Notes under the pieces: model-generated | Told to the model about the DNA's origin: nothing | What the model saw: only the letters and a program-made list of their open reading frames with translations | Database searches by the model: none | Shown: piece by piece, positions 38,433-47,390 of the stretch | Layout of the letters: each line of letters begins with the position of its first letter | How positions within the stretch are numbered: position 1 is the first letter of the stretch | Source of the DNA: Paenibacillus profundus | GTDB taxonomy: Bacteria > Bacillota > Bacilli > Paenibacillales > Paenibacillaceae | Direction: 5' to 3' | Length of the DNA stretch: 64,000 nucleotides | Assembly (NCBI RefSeq): GCF_021369635.1 | Contig: NZ_JAJNBZ010000008.1 | Coordinates: 124,001 to 188,000, forward strand | Program-made: the position numbers and the translations under genes

Positions 38433-38527
38433 TAGGAACCAGGATTCACTCAGGACATAGCCTGTTGCGAGAGATTATTCCCTCGAGAAGTGAATGACGT
38501 AGGTCCTAGCGGATGAAATTTTTTTTC
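38433..38527 (+). promoter_or_regulatory. Branched structured RNA leader of speD, candidate cis-regulator
   Basis: Nested helices can be drawn: P1 TAGGAACC (38433-38440) with GGTCCTA (38502-38508, one bulged A); P2 ATTCACT (38444-38450) with AGTGAAT (38489-38495); and inside it two hairpins, CAGG/CCTG (38451-38464) and CGAG/CTCG (38468-38485). Eight T residues follow at 38519-38526. CCTAG at 38505-38509 can instead pair with CTAGG at 38541-38545 next to the speD ribosome site. The known SAM and T-box aptamers were not recognised. The 38101-38432 stretch before it holds no gene I can support. Confidence 0.45.
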
Positions 38528-38561
38528 CAACATTTTATTCCTAGGAAGGGGGAACCGAAAG

Positions 38562-38960
38562 ATGGAATACTCAACTTTCGGAAGACACGTTGCTGTTGAC
38601 ACGTGGGGAGTCGACTTCGATTTGTTGAACAATGCTGAATTTCTTCAAACGCAATTAGTAGAAGCCGCTGAAGCGTGTGGCGCAACCGTCTTGTCCGTTC
38701 AATCCAAACAGTTTGAACCACAAGGAGCAACGGTTCTTGTCATGTTGTCTGAAAGTCATCTTTCAATCCACACATATCCTGAACGTGGATTTGCAGCAAT
38801 CGATTGTTATACTTGCGGAGAAACGGTAGACCCGCAACTGGCCATTGATTACCTGGTCTCTGTATTGAAACCGGAGAGAACGTTCGCTAAGAAATTAGTG
38901 CGCGGATTAGGTGAATTGCAAGTAGTTACTCCGGATGTGAAAGTATCCGAGTTGGTATAA
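38562..38960 (+). CDS. speD: S-adenosylmethionine decarboxylase proenzyme, class 1B
   Basis: A 132-residue proenzyme that cleaves itself to form a pyruvoyl cofactor and then decarboxylates SAM to supply aminopropyl groups for spermidine. By alignment with the Thermotoga type, cleavage should be Glu64-Ser65 in LSESHLSIHTYPE, with His70 and Cys85 as the other catalytic residues. Size is normal for class 1B. GGAAGGGGG lies upstream and an unusual branched leader precedes it. No spermidine synthase gene is adjacent. Confidence 0.96.
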   Translation: MEYSTFGRHVAVDTWGVDFDLLNNAEFLQTQLVEAAEACGATVLSVQSKQFEPQGATVLVMLSESHLSIHTYPERGFAAIDCYTCGETVDPQLAIDYLVSVLKPERTFAKKLVRGLGELQVVTPDVKVSELV

Positions 38961-38970
38961 ATGGCAGCCA

Positions 38971-39017
38971 AGCCCGCTCAACCTGCTGTAAGAAGCAGTT
39001 GAGTGGGCTTTTTTTAT
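38971..39017 (+). terminator. Terminator of speD
   Basis: AAGCCCGCTCAAC / GTTGAGTGGGCTT stem with one G-U pair, followed by a T-tract. Confidence 0.88.
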
Positions 39018-39064
39018 TTATCCAGCAGCTTAATACAACCAGTATTGTAGACACAAAATCGTAC

Positions 39065-39118
39065 AATAACTGTGTAATAACTGTGTAATAACCGTGGATA
39101 CTCGTATCCATGGTTATT
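39065..39118. repeat. Three 11-bp direct repeats leading into a hairpin
   Basis: AATAACTGTGT occurs twice and AATAACCGTGG once, in tandem with an 11-bp period (39065-39097). The last unit is also the left arm of a hairpin, AATAACCGTGGATA-CTCG-TATCCATGGTTATT (39087-39118). Confidence 0.6.
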
Positions 39119-39190
39119 TGTCCATCTGCTCCCCCATAGCATATATAAGTGCGAGTTTACCTCTAAAAAACCTCTAGATAGGAGAATATG

Positions 39191-39727
39191 ATGAGACCGA
39201 AGCGATTTCGTGCGGGTGCAGTCCTGCCGGTGCTGCTGTTTATTTTGCTAATATGGCCGGCCTACCAGTTGTATGGTCTGCTGCAGCCGCATTCTAGCAC
39301 AGAAAATCCGATGATTATGCTGTATGAAGTTGCCCATTTTCAAATGAACCTGTTGAACGGATCGATGCAAGAAGCGAAGCGCTACGATACAGCCACTCCT
39401 TTGAATAAAGTGAAGTTGGTTGCCTATTCGACCGTGTATACCCATGAGAGGCTGGTGAAAGCGGTTGGTGCGAAGAAGCTGACGTCATTGGCCGGATTGA
39501 GTCGGTTCGTCGAATTCGTGACGGTGCTGCAAATGAGCGGAGAACGGCAGCTAACGGATACCGAGAAAGAAATATTGGGGAACGCCGCGGACCACATTGC
39601 AACGATGTATGAGAGCTATGCCCATCTGTTCAATGCAAGCGGACAAATTATTTCATCGAAAAATGACGAGCTGCAGTCGGCGGAGCAGCAGCTTATCTCG
39701 GCCTTGGAACGTTATTTAAAGCCGTAA
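39191..39727 (+). CDS. Exported or membrane-anchored protein of unknown function
   Basis: A protein of about 178 residues with an N-terminal signal anchor (about residues 10-30: VLPVLLFILLIWPAYQLYGLL). The rest is helical and hydrophilic and would be outside the membrane. No domain is recognised. ATG 39191 has a better distance to GGAG (39181-39184) than ATG 39188. It precedes hemA and its PerR-like box. Confidence 0.55.
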   Translation: MRPKRFRAGAVLPVLLFILLIWPAYQLYGLLQPHSSTENPMIMLYEVAHFQMNLLNGSMQEAKRYDTATPLNKVKLVAYSTVYTHERLVKAVGAKKLTSLAGLSRFVEFVTVLQMSGERQLTDTEKEILGNAADHIATMYESYAHLFNASGQIISSKNDELQSAEQQLISALERYLKP

Positions 39728-39872
39728 TTCAAATAGGTTGATCTTAGAAAATTAAGATGACTTTAAAGAATAGGAATGGTAGTATAAGGTGCGTTGTTCA
39801 AGCACAGACTAAATTTTGACATGCATTTCATAATATTTTCAAATAACGAACGTGTGATCGTGTCGATTCATG

Positions 39873-39887
39873 TTATAATGATTATCA
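39873..39887. promoter_or_regulatory. PerR-like operator upstream of hemA
   Basis: TTATAATGATTATCA differs at one base from the PerR box consensus TTATAATNATTATAA. It contains a TATAAT -10-like hexamer (39874-39879) and lies 40 bases before the hemA start. In B. subtilis the hemA operon is repressed by PerR, so peroxide control is expected. Confidence 0.75.
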
Positions 39888-39927
39888 ACTGATAATGTAC
39901 TAAATTTCGATAAAGCAGGTGAAACGA

Positions 39928-41319
39928 ATGCACATCGTCGTCGTCGGCATGAACTATCGTACGGCGCCTGTGGAGATTCGGGAGAAGTTCGCTCTTCCCG
40001 AAAGCGATTGGCAAGAGGCGCTTTTACAACTGAGACAGACGAAGAGCGTGCTTGAGTGCGTCATGGTGTCTACATGCAACCGAACGGAGCTCTATGTCGT
40101 AGTGGATCGGCTGCATATGTGCGGTTACTTCATCCGCAGCTTTATGGAACAATGGTTTGACATTCCTAGACAGCAATTTACGCCTTACCTTTATATATTT
40201 GAAAATGATCAGGCCGTTGAGCATTTGTTCCGAGTCACGTCTGGCTTGGATTCCATGGTAATTGGAGAAACGCAAATTCTTGGCCAGATCAGGAGCGCTT
40301 TTCTGTTCGCACAGAAGCAAGGGACTACAGGAACATGGTTCAATACCTTGTTCAAGCAAGCGATTACGCTTGCGAAGCGTGCCCATGCGGAGACGAACAT
40401 TAACGACAATGCCGTGTCGGTAAGCTATGCTGCCGTAGAGCTCGGCAAGCGCATCTTCGGATCATTTCATGGGAAGAAGGTGCTCATTTTGGGCGCCGGG
40501 AAAATGAGCGAATTGACGGTTAAGCATCTGTACGCCAACGGAGCGGCTGAAGTTATGGTTGCGAATCGTACGCTTGAGCGCGCAGAACAGTTGGCCAAGC
40601 AATTCAACGGACGAGCCGGAACGCTCGACAACGTGGGCCATCTCCTGCGTGATGCGGATATCGTCATTAGTTCTACCGGGGCCAAGGAATATATTTTATC
40701 TGCCGCCGAGGTGGAGCACGTCATGAAGAATCGCAAATCACGCCCGCTCTTTCTTATCGATATTGCGGTGCCACGCGACTTGGATCCGAGTATAGGGGAA
40801 GTGTCGAATGTCTTCCTGTACGACATCGACGATTTGGAAGGGATTGTCGAAAGCAATCTGGCGATCCGGCGCAAGGAAGCGGCTAAGATTGAGGCGCTTA
40901 TTGCGGATGAACTGGAAGCTTTCCATCAATGGCTCAAAATGCTAGGTATCACCCCGGTCATTCGCGCGCTGCAAAGCAAAGCCGAGCGCATTCATCAAGA
41001 AACGATTGAGAGCTTGTTCAACAAGCTGCCAGATATGTCTGAGCGGGAAGAGAAGCTTATACGCCGCTTGACCAAGAGCATGCTGAATCAGATGATGCAT
41101 GATCCGATATTACAAATTAAAGAGCTGGCCGCAGAGAAGGACGGGGAAGATGCGCTGCGTTTCTTCTCGCAAATATTCGCATTGGAAGAGCCGGAAGGTA
41201 CTCCTTCCAGCGCAGAGGAATGTAAAGTGCAGCATACTACCGGCAAAGCATCGCGCGAGACGGAATCTGACCCGGAGCGGGCCAAGCCTGCGTTATCTTG
41301 GGCAGCCGTCACATGGTAA
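39928..41319 (+). CDS. hemA: Glutamyl-tRNA reductase
   Basis: A 463-residue NADPH enzyme that reduces glutamyl-tRNA to glutamate-1-semialdehyde, the first committed step of heme synthesis. The catalytic cysteine is Cys50 in VSTCNRTELY; HLFRVTSGLDSMVIGETQILGQ is the family signature. The NADPH domain has GAGKMSELTVKHL near residue 190. The start is ATG 39928, with AGGTGA five bases upstream. A tail of about 40 residues rich in Ser, Glu and Lys (after FALEEPEG) is longer than usual. It heads hemA-hemX-precorrin dehydrogenase-hemC-hemD-hemB. Confidence 0.96.
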   Translation: MHIVVVGMNYRTAPVEIREKFALPESDWQEALLQLRQTKSVLECVMVSTCNRTELYVVVDRLHMCGYFIRSFMEQWFDIPRQQFTPYLYIFENDQAVEHLFRVTSGLDSMVIGETQILGQIRSAFLFAQKQGTTGTWFNTLFKQAITLAKRAHAETNINDNAVSVSYAAVELGKRIFGSFHGKKVLILGAGKMSELTVKHLYANGAAEVMVANRTLERAEQLAKQFNGRAGTLDNVGHLLRDADIVISSTGAKEYILSAAEVEHVMKNRKSRPLFLIDIAVPRDLDPSIGEVSNVFLYDIDDLEGIVESNLAIRRKEAAKIEALIADELEAFHQWLKMLGITPVIRALQSKAERIHQETIESLFNKLPDMSEREEKLIRRLTKSMLNQMMHDPILQIKELAAEKDGEDALRFFSQIFALEEPEGTPSSAEECKVQHTTGKASRETESDPERAKPALSWAAVTW

Positions 41320-41349
41320 GCGGAGGACGACGGGAGGCGGCAGGCTCAC

Positions 41350-42177
41350 ATGGTGACGAATAGTTGGATTTACGATGCGATTATTTACACATATGCCCTG
41401 AGCCTTCTGTTTTATTTTTCCGATGTCGTAGGCATGAATCGGAAAGCGAAGCGGATGGGCACAGGGTTTCTTATTTTTGTTTGGGTGTTGCAAACGGTTT
41501 TTATGGCCGTGCGCATGGTACGGCATCAGGATGTGCCTGTATTCAGCAGCTTTGAATTCATGCTCTTGTTTTCATGGCTGCTTGTAACGGTCTCATTGAT
41601 TATAAGTCGTTTTTTTCATATTGAATTCATAGTATTTTTCGTAAACTTAATCGGGTTCGCTTTGCTTCTCGTCAATATGCTGAATGATCCGACAACGCCG
41701 ACGGCCATGAAGGAATGGGAAATGATGCGTAATCTGCTCTCGTTCCACATTGCGCTTGCGGCATGCGGCTTCGCCGCGCTGACGGTCGGAGCGGTATTTG
41801 CGGGCATGTACTTATTTTTGCATCATAAGTTGAAGGCGAAGCAATGGTCTGACGCGGTCCGTCGGCTGCCAAGTCTCGAGAAAATGGAGCGGTTATCGTA
41901 CGGCGCAGCTGTCATTGGCATTCCGCTGTTTCTGATGTCTTTGTCCGTGGCAATAGGCGCTGTGCTGCTCGGCAACCGGACCGAGCTGCTCTTCGATTTG
42001 AAAATATGGCTGACACTGTTTGCACTAATATTATACAGTTTTTATTTTGTGACGCGTTCGCGCGAATTGTCGACAGGATTTAGGCTTGCGTTGTGGAATT
42101 TAGGATGTTATGCCGCAATGGTGCTGAACTTCAGCTTAAATTCCTTATCGACGTTTCACCGTTGGATGGGAGTGTAA
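41350..42177 (+). CDS. hemX: HemX-type cytochrome c assembly family membrane protein
   Basis: A 275-residue membrane protein with about eight helices. It belongs to the CcsA/CcmC-like family and holds the HemX position after hemA; HemX lowers the amount of HemA in B. subtilis. The WVLQTVFMAVRM and FHRWMGV end segments fit this family. GGGAGG precedes the ATG. The next gene begins three bases after its stop. Confidence 0.88.
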   Translation: MVTNSWIYDAIIYTYALSLLFYFSDVVGMNRKAKRMGTGFLIFVWVLQTVFMAVRMVRHQDVPVFSSFEFMLLFSWLLVTVSLIISRFFHIEFIVFFVNLIGFALLLVNMLNDPTTPTAMKEWEMMRNLLSFHIALAACGFAALTVGAVFAGMYLFLHHKLKAKQWSDAVRRLPSLEKMERLSYGAAVIGIPLFLMSLSVAIGAVLLGNRTELLFDLKIWLTLFALILYSFYFVTRSRELSTGFRLALWNLGCYAAMVLNFSLNSLSTFHRWMGV

Positions 42178-42180
42178 GCC

Positions 42181-42825
42181 ATGACACGTATGCCTTATTA
42201 CCCGATGATGCTCACGTTAGCAGGACGGCGGTGTGTAATCGTCGGCGGAGGCAATGTGGCAGCACGGAAAATACGTTATTTGATTGCAAGCGGCGCCGAA
42301 GTGACGGTAGTCAGTCCGACGTTGACTCCCGAGCTTCGGCGTTTGGTGCAGGAAGGGAATGTTGTTCATCTGGAGCGGGAGTATGCATGCGGGGATACGG
42401 AAGGCGCATTGCTCGTCTTTGCGCTTACCGATTGCGCTGGTGTGAATGAGCGGGTGGCTGCAGACGCGCGACGCGATGGCGCGCTTGTGAACTTGACGCA
42501 CGCGCCAGAACTAAGCGATTTTGCCAATCCCGGCGTTCTGCAACAGGGAGCGGTGCAGGTTGCTGTTTCGACTGGCGGCGCCAGTCCTACGCTAACCCGA
42601 CTTTTGATGCACAAGCTGTCCATTCTGATGGACGAAGGCCTTGCAGAGCTTGCTGAACATTTGCTGCAAGCAAGGCACGAAGCACAGTCGTCTTTCATCG
42701 ATGCCAAAGCCCGCCATCAAGTGCTGCGGCAGTATGCGGATCAATGCTGGCATGCTCATGAACTAGGGGAGCCTTTGCCAGTGTGGAGCACTTGGATACA
42801 AGATTTCAATAGTTCACATAGGTAA
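42181..42825 (+). CDS. Precorrin-2 dehydrogenase / sirohydrochlorin ferrochelatase-like (SirC/YlnF type)
   Basis: A 214-residue protein with an N-terminal NAD-binding fold ([17 protein letters not shown], residues about 18-35) and the ASPTLTRLL motif near residue 140, as in the N-terminal half of CysG and in YlnF. It oxidises precorrin-2 to sirohydrochlorin on the siroheme branch. Its presence next to a gene for the SUMT-HemD fusion suggests the whole siroheme branch is wired into this heme operon. Confidence 0.9.
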   Translation: MTRMPYYPMMLTLAGRRCVIVGGGNVAARKIRYLIASGAEVTVVSPTLTPELRRLVQEGNVVHLEREYACGDTEGALLVFALTDCAGVNERVAADARRDGALVNLTHAPELSDFANPGVLQQGAVQVAVSTGGASPTLTRLLMHKLSILMDEGLAELAEHLLQARHEAQSSFIDAKARHQVLRQYADQCWHAHELGEPLPVWSTWIQDFNSSHR

Positions 42826-42842
42826 GCGAGGAGGAAGTGGAG

Positions 42843-43766
42843 ATGCGCACGATTATCGTAGGAACGAGGCAAAGCGCGCTTGCATTGACACAGACGGGAC
42901 ACGTCATAGCCGCTTTGGAAGACATATGCGAGAAGGCGAACTTGCCGTTCCAATTTGAAATACGCAAAATTGTGACAAAAGGTGACCGGATTCTGGATGT
43001 TACCCTGTCCAAAGTTGGAGGCAAGGGCTTGTTCGTCAAGGAAATCGAGCAGGCTTTATTAGATAAAGAAATTGATATGGCCGTACATAGCATGAAAGAC
43101 ATGCCGTGGGAACAGCCGGAAGGTTTGATGGTAGGAGCGATTCCGAAACGGGAAGATCCGCGGGATTGCTTAATTATGAAATCTGGCCAGACGCTGGATG
43201 ATTTGCCGTTGGGAGCAAAGGTGGGAACGAGCAGCTTGCGGCGTTCTTGCCAACTTCAAGCGTATCGTCCCGATCTGCAGATTGAACCGCTGCGCGGCAA
43301 CATCGATACACGACTGAAGAAGCTGGAGACGGAAGGATTCGATGCGATTGTTCTAGCTGCAGCAGGTCTTCACCGCATGGGGTGGCAGGAGCGCATTAGC
43401 TCTTATTTGCCCGAGGAAGTAAGTGTCCCGGCGGTTGGACAGGGCGCTCTCGGCATTGAATGCCGCAAAGACGACGAAGAGGTGTGCTCACTGCTTGAGC
43501 GATATCATGATGCGGACACTGCCCGTACCGTGCGTGCGGAAAGGGCATTTCTCGGCCGGTTGAACGGCGGCTGCCAAGTGCCGATCGGCGCTTATGCGAC
43601 GAACGTGGGCATGTGCGGAGCTATACAGCTGACAGGGCTGGTCGGTTCCGCAGAGGATGGCGAGATTATAAAAGAAACGATGGAAGGCGACCATCCCGAA
43701 GCAATCGGAACAGCCGTTGCGGAACGGCTGCTCGCTCGGGGCGCAGACCGGATGTTATCCTTATAG
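42843..43766 (+). CDS. hemC: Hydroxymethylbilane synthase (porphobilinogen deaminase)
   Basis: A 307-residue enzyme that condenses four porphobilinogen units into hydroxymethylbilane. The dipyrromethane cofactor is attached to Cys244 in [12 protein letters not shown]. Other signatures are GTRQSALAL at the N-terminus and [15 protein letters not shown] 42843 is preferred because GAGGAGGA lies just before; GTG 42837 would be too close. The stop codon falls within the left end of a dispersed repeat (43762). Confidence 0.95.
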   Translation: MRTIIVGTRQSALALTQTGHVIAALEDICEKANLPFQFEIRKIVTKGDRILDVTLSKVGGKGLFVKEIEQALLDKEIDMAVHSMKDMPWEQPEGLMVGAIPKREDPRDCLIMKSGQTLDDLPLGAKVGTSSLRRSCQLQAYRPDLQIEPLRGNIDTRLKKLETEGFDAIVLAAAGLHRMGWQERISSYLPEEVSVPAVGQGALGIECRKDDEEVCSLLERYHDADTARTVRAERAFLGRLNGGCQVPIGAYATNVGMCGAIQLTGLVGSAEDGEIIKETMEGDHPEAIGTAVAERLLARGADRMLSL

Positions 43767-43962
43767 AGGAAGTTCAAAAAGGACCCTTTTGATTCTGAGC
43801 GTCTCAAGATGTGATTCGGCAACGAATCATGTATTCATTCTCGAAGAGCTTCGCGAACTTTTTAACTCCACTCCTCCTTCGAGGATGCTTCCAATGTAGT
43901 TTTCTTGCGAAAACTTGTACATCTTGGTGCTGAAAAGTGACTTTTTGAACACACACTTATAG
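43762..43962 (+). repeat. Full copy of the dispersed palindromic-ended repeat (copy d)
   Basis: A 201-bp element between hemC and hemD with left end GAGGAAGTTCAAAAAGGACC and right end GTGACTTTTTGAACACACAC. TTATAGAG flanks both sides and would be the target duplication. The left edge includes the hemC stop, and the right flank supplies the AGAGAGG ribosome site of hemD. There is no long open frame inside. Confidence 0.65.
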
Positions 43963-43970
43963 AGAGGTTG

Positions 43971-45548
43971 ATGACCGTGGAGCAGCATCCTCGTCAGACG
44001 GGCAAAGTATACTTGGTAGGCGCAGGTCCAGGCGATGCAGGCCTCATTACCGTAAAGGGCATGCGCTGCTTACAAGAGGCGGATGTCATCGTGTATGATC
44101 GCCTCGCAGGACCGCGCCTGCTGCAATTTAAAAAGGCAGGCGCACGCAAGATATACGTCGGCAAGCTGCCGGATCGCCATGCGATGAAGCAGGAAGACAT
44201 CAATCAACTGCTCGTTGACTTGGCATTGGAAGGGTATACTGTCACGCGGTTGAAAGGCGGGGACCCGTGCGTGTTCGGGCGGGTTGGCGAAGAAGCGGCA
44301 CTGCTTCGATCGCATGGCATATCGTTCGAGATTGTTCCGGGAGTCACTTCAGCTGTCGCTGTTCCGGCTTATGCGGGTATTCCCGTTACCCATCGGGATT
44401 GGGCTTCGTCGTTCTGCGTCGTAACGGGACATGAAAATCCGAATAAGCTGGACGAACTCATCGAATGGGATAAACTTACACTGGCGGCAGGAACGCTTCT
44501 CTTTTTGATGGGGGTTGCGAAGCTGCGCTATATTACGGATCAACTGTTGCGCTATGGGCGCTCTCCGGATACGCCGGTAGCTCTTGTCCGCTGGGGAACA
44601 AGAGCGGAACAAGCAACGATAGTAGGGACGCTGGCCACAATTGCCGATGAGGTGGAGCGGGCGGGCTTCAAGGCTCCTGCGGTCATCATCGTCGGCGACG
44701 TTGTACGGGAACGTGAGCAACTGCAATGGGCGGAAGTACGTCCGCTGTTCGGCCGCCGTATTCTTGTGACACGCGCCCGTTCGCAAGCCAGCGAGCTCGT
44801 GCGGCGCATCGAAGATTTGGGCGGTGAGCCATACGAGTTCCCCGTCATCGAGACGCGCCTGCCTGAGACAGAGGCGCAGCGACAAGCATTGCGCCGTGCG
44901 ATGGCGGAGGCGGATTCGTACGACTGGCTCGTGTTGACGAGTGTGAACGGCGTACATTACTGGTTCAAGCATTTGCAGGAGCAGCAGGCTGATATCCGGC
45001 AATGGGCCCGCACACGAATCGTGTCCGTCGGTCCGAAGACGACCGAGGCGCTGCAGGGATATGGCATTCAACCGGATGTTGCAGCCGCTCAGTATAGCCA
45101 GGAAGGTATATGGGAAGCGCTGAAGCCGCTTGTACATCCAGGACAGCGCGTGCTGCTTGCCCGGGGAGATCTGTCACGTTCTTGGTTGAAGGAAACGCTG
45201 CAGGAGGAAGGGCTTCATGTGGATGAGGTCGACCTGTATGTCACGGTGCTGCCCGAGCAGGACGATCCTGATTTGCTGGAAATGCTCGAGGAGAAGTCTA
45301 TTCATATTATTACGTTTACAAGTTCCTCTACCGTAACCAATCTGCTTGCTGCGCTGCGGTATATGGGGGTCCAGGATCCGGTCGCACGACTGAATCATGC
45401 CCTAGTGGCCTGCATTGGCGAGATGACCGCGCGTACGGCTCGAGAAGCGGGCTTGCGAGTGGATACGGTAGCGGAATATTCTACGATAGACGGCTTGGTT
45501 GAAGCGATTTGTGCGCTTGAGCCAACAGCTGTTCAGGGAGGGTGCTAA
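43971..45548 (+). CDS. hemD: Uroporphyrinogen-III C-methyltransferase / uroporphyrinogen-III synthase fusion
   Basis: A two-enzyme protein of about 525 residues. The N-terminal half (about 10-255) is a SUMT/CobA methyltransferase: [15 protein letters not shown], the [16 protein letters not shown] motif and [10 protein letters not shown]. It methylates uroporphyrinogen III to precorrin-2. The C-terminal half (about 262-520) is a HemD-type synthase ([28 protein letters not shown]) that closes hydroxymethylbilane. Such fusions are known in several Firmicutes. The start could be ATG 43971 or GTG 43977; the latter is better spaced from AGAGAGG. hemB follows directly. Confidence 0.95.
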   Translation: MTVEQHPRQTGKVYLVGAGPGDAGLITVKGMRCLQEADVIVYDRLAGPRLLQFKKAGARKIYVGKLPDRHAMKQEDINQLLVDLALEGYTVTRLKGGDPCVFGRVGEEAALLRSHGISFEIVPGVTSAVAVPAYAGIPVTHRDWASSFCVVTGHENPNKLDELIEWDKLTLAAGTLLFLMGVAKLRYITDQLLRYGRSPDTPVALVRWGTRAEQATIVGTLATIADEVERAGFKAPAVIIVGDVVREREQLQWAEVRPLFGRRILVTRARSQASELVRRIEDLGGEPYEFPVIETRLPETEAQRQALRRAMAEADSYDWLVLTSVNGVHYWFKHLQEQQADIRQWARTRIVSVGPKTTEALQGYGIQPDVAAAQYSQEGIWEALKPLVHPGQRVLLARGDLSRSWLKETLQEEGLHVDEVDLYVTVLPEQDDPDLLEMLEEKSIHIITFTSSSTVTNLLAALRYMGVQDPVARLNHALVACIGEMTARTAREAGLRVDTVAEYSTIDGLVEAICALEPTAVQGGC

Positions 45549-45549
45549 C

Positions 45550-46554
45550 ATGGAATTTCCAACAACACGCTTGCGCCGTTTGCGCAATTCGACGGGAATG
45601 CGCAATATGGTGCGGGAGACGATTTTAACCGTCCACGATTTGATTATGCCAATATTCGTAACAACTGGAACTGACATTAAGGAAGAGATCGCTTCGATGC
45701 CTGGGGTATACCACTTCTCGCTCGATCATCTGGATGCCGAAGTGGATGAGATCGTTGCGCTAGGCATTCCTGCGGTCGTTCTGTTCGGCGTGCCGGCAAC
45801 GAAAGACGCTGTAGGGAGCTCTGCATTCGATGAGAATGGCATCGTGCAGCAGGCGACCCGTCAAATTAAAGCGAAATACCCTAATTTGTTAGTCATCGCA
45901 GACACATGCTTATGCCAGTATACAGATCACGGCCATTGCGGCATGGTTCACGTCCACGAAGTAAACGGTCAGCAGGTGGGCGTTGTGGATAACGATGCGT
46001 CGCTGCAATATTTGGTTCAAACCGCTGTATCCCAAGCTCAAGCAGGAGCAGATATCATCGCGCCTTCGAACATGATGGACGGCTTTGTGCAGGCCATTCG
46101 TGCAGGGCTTGACGAGGCGGGCTTCACGGATATTCCGATTATGTCTTATTCGGTCAAATACGCATCCGCATTTTATGGCCCGTTCCGGGACGCGGCGAAC
46201 TCGACGCCGCAATTCGGTGATCGCAAGACATATCAAATGGATCCGGCCAACGCAAGAGAAGCGCTGCGCGAAGCGGAGGAGGATGTAATCGAGGGCGCGG
46301 ATATGCTGATGGTGAAGCCGGCGATGGCGTACATGGACATCATCCGCGTATTGAAGGATCAGTTCGATCTTCCTATCGTTGCGTACAACGTTAGCGGTGA
46401 ATACTCCATGGTCAAGGCAGCCAGCAAGCTCGGATGGATAGATGAGAAGGCTGTAACGATGGAACTGTTGGTCGGATTGAAGCGAGCTGGAGCGGATATC
46501 GTGATTACGTATTTTGCGAAGGACGCCGCACGCTGGTTGTCAGATACACAATAA
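45550..46554 (+). CDS. hemB: Delta-aminolevulinic acid dehydratase (porphobilinogen synthase)
   Basis: A 334-residue enzyme that joins two 5-aminolevulinate molecules into porphobilinogen. The Schiff-base lysines are Lys203 (YSVKYASAF) and Lys256 (LMVKPAM). The [14 protein letters not shown] segment carries the zinc-type cysteines. ATG 45550 lies one base after the hemD stop, with GGGAGGGTG across the junction; an in-frame ATG at 45499 would overlap hemD. A long hairpin follows at 46558-46603. Confidence 0.96.
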   Translation: MEFPTTRLRRLRNSTGMRNMVRETILTVHDLIMPIFVTTGTDIKEEIASMPGVYHFSLDHLDAEVDEIVALGIPAVVLFGVPATKDAVGSSAFDENGIVQQATRQIKAKYPNLLVIADTCLCQYTDHGHCGMVHVHEVNGQQVGVVDNDASLQYLVQTAVSQAQAGADIIAPSNMMDGFVQAIRAGLDEAGFTDIPIMSYSVKYASAFYGPFRDAANSTPQFGDRKTYQMDPANAREALREAEEDVIEGADMLMVKPAMAYMDIIRVLKDQFDLPIVAYNVSGEYSMVKAASKLGWIDEKAVTMELLVGLKRAGADIVITYFAKDAARWLSDTQ

Positions 46555-46557
46555 ATA

Positions 46558-46603
46558 ACAGCCTTCCTGTCCCGATAACGATGCTTTGGGGAAGGAAGGC
46601 TGT
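46558..46603. terminator. Hairpin between hemB and the Crp/Fnr gene
   Basis: ACAGCCTTCCT / AGGAAGGCTGT stem with a long loop, between convergent genes. No clear T-tract. Confidence 0.55.
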
Positions 46604-46627
46604 CTAATTGCGTTTAGCGGATTGCCT

Positions 46628-47308
46628 TTAACTGATGTAGGGACTCTGGAACAGCTTGGAGATGTCGAGTGAGTATTCGGACGCTCCCAAGAATAAGATG
46701 CGTTGATGTTCCAAATCACGTATGACATGCTCGAGCACGTTGCGGTGAACACCCGCCAGGCCGGACATGGCGTCCGGATCGAAGGCAGAGCGGATAATTA
46801 TTCTGTCACCGCGCCGTTCGCCCTGCTGTTGAGCGATGCGAACAATATATTTCACGACTCGGCTAGGCGCGTCAAGAAACGTCAAGTCGTACACGTGGCC
46901 GTTCGTTGCACGAAGGCGGCTGCACAGCTGAACCATGACTTGCTTCGCAATATCGTAATGCGCGCGGAGCAATAGGTGAAAGCTTTCCGATGTAACGGTC
47001 AGCAGCACCGTATCCTCTTCCAACGTCTCTGCTGTTGCGGACCGCGGCTTGCCGTCGATAAGCGCCAGTTCGCCGAAGCTGTCGCCAGCCTGGAAGACCG
47101 CTAATATTTTCTGCTGGCCCTGCTTATTGGAAGTATACACTTTCACTGCGCCGCGAACGACGATGCAAAAGGTTTGACCCGGATCTCCTTGTTGAAACAA
47201 AATGGTATGAGGATCATATTCGCGGCGGGACGTAATGGAAGATACGATCTCAAGCTGCGCGTCGGTCAAATCAGCGAACAAAGGTACACGTTTAAGTAAA
47301 TTAATCAT
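46628..47308 (-). CDS. Crp/Fnr-family transcriptional regulator
   Basis: A 226-residue DNA-binding regulator. The N-terminal cyclic-nucleotide-like domain (residues about 10-125) has GDPGQTFCIVVRGAVKVYT and GDSFGELALIDGKPRSATAE. The C-terminal winged helix (about 150-220) has MSGLAGVHRNVLEHVIRDLE as the recognition region. No cysteine cluster for an iron-sulfur cluster is present, so it is unlikely to be a true Fnr. ATG 47308 is used because GAGGGA precedes it. It is divergent from hemL and may control it; a 14-bp palindrome lies between them. Confidence 0.9.
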   Translation of the reverse strand: MINLLKRVPLFADLTDAQLEIVSSITSRREYDPHTILFQQGDPGQTFCIVVRGAVKVYTSNKQGQQKILAVFQAGDSFGELALIDGKPRSATAETLEEDTVLLTVTSESFHLLLRAHYDIAKQVMVQLCSRLRATNGHVYDLTFLDAPSRVVKYIVRIAQQQGERRGDRIIIRSAFDPDAMSGLAGVHRNVLEHVIRDLEHQRILFLGASEYSLDISKLFQSPYIS

Positions 47309-47349
47309 GACTTTTCCCTCTTTTGTCCATTCCAATTTTTTAATAGTTT

Positions 47350-47363
47350 ATCATAGATATGAT
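47350..47363. promoter_or_regulatory. Palindrome in the crp-type/hemL intergenic region
   Basis: ATCATAGATATGAT is a perfect 14-bp palindrome in the 82-base divergent gap. It is a plausible operator for the adjacent regulator but does not look like a Crp or Fnr site. Confidence 0.35.
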
Positions 47364-47390
47364 GATTAAACATAGAAGGAGCGATTAAAC

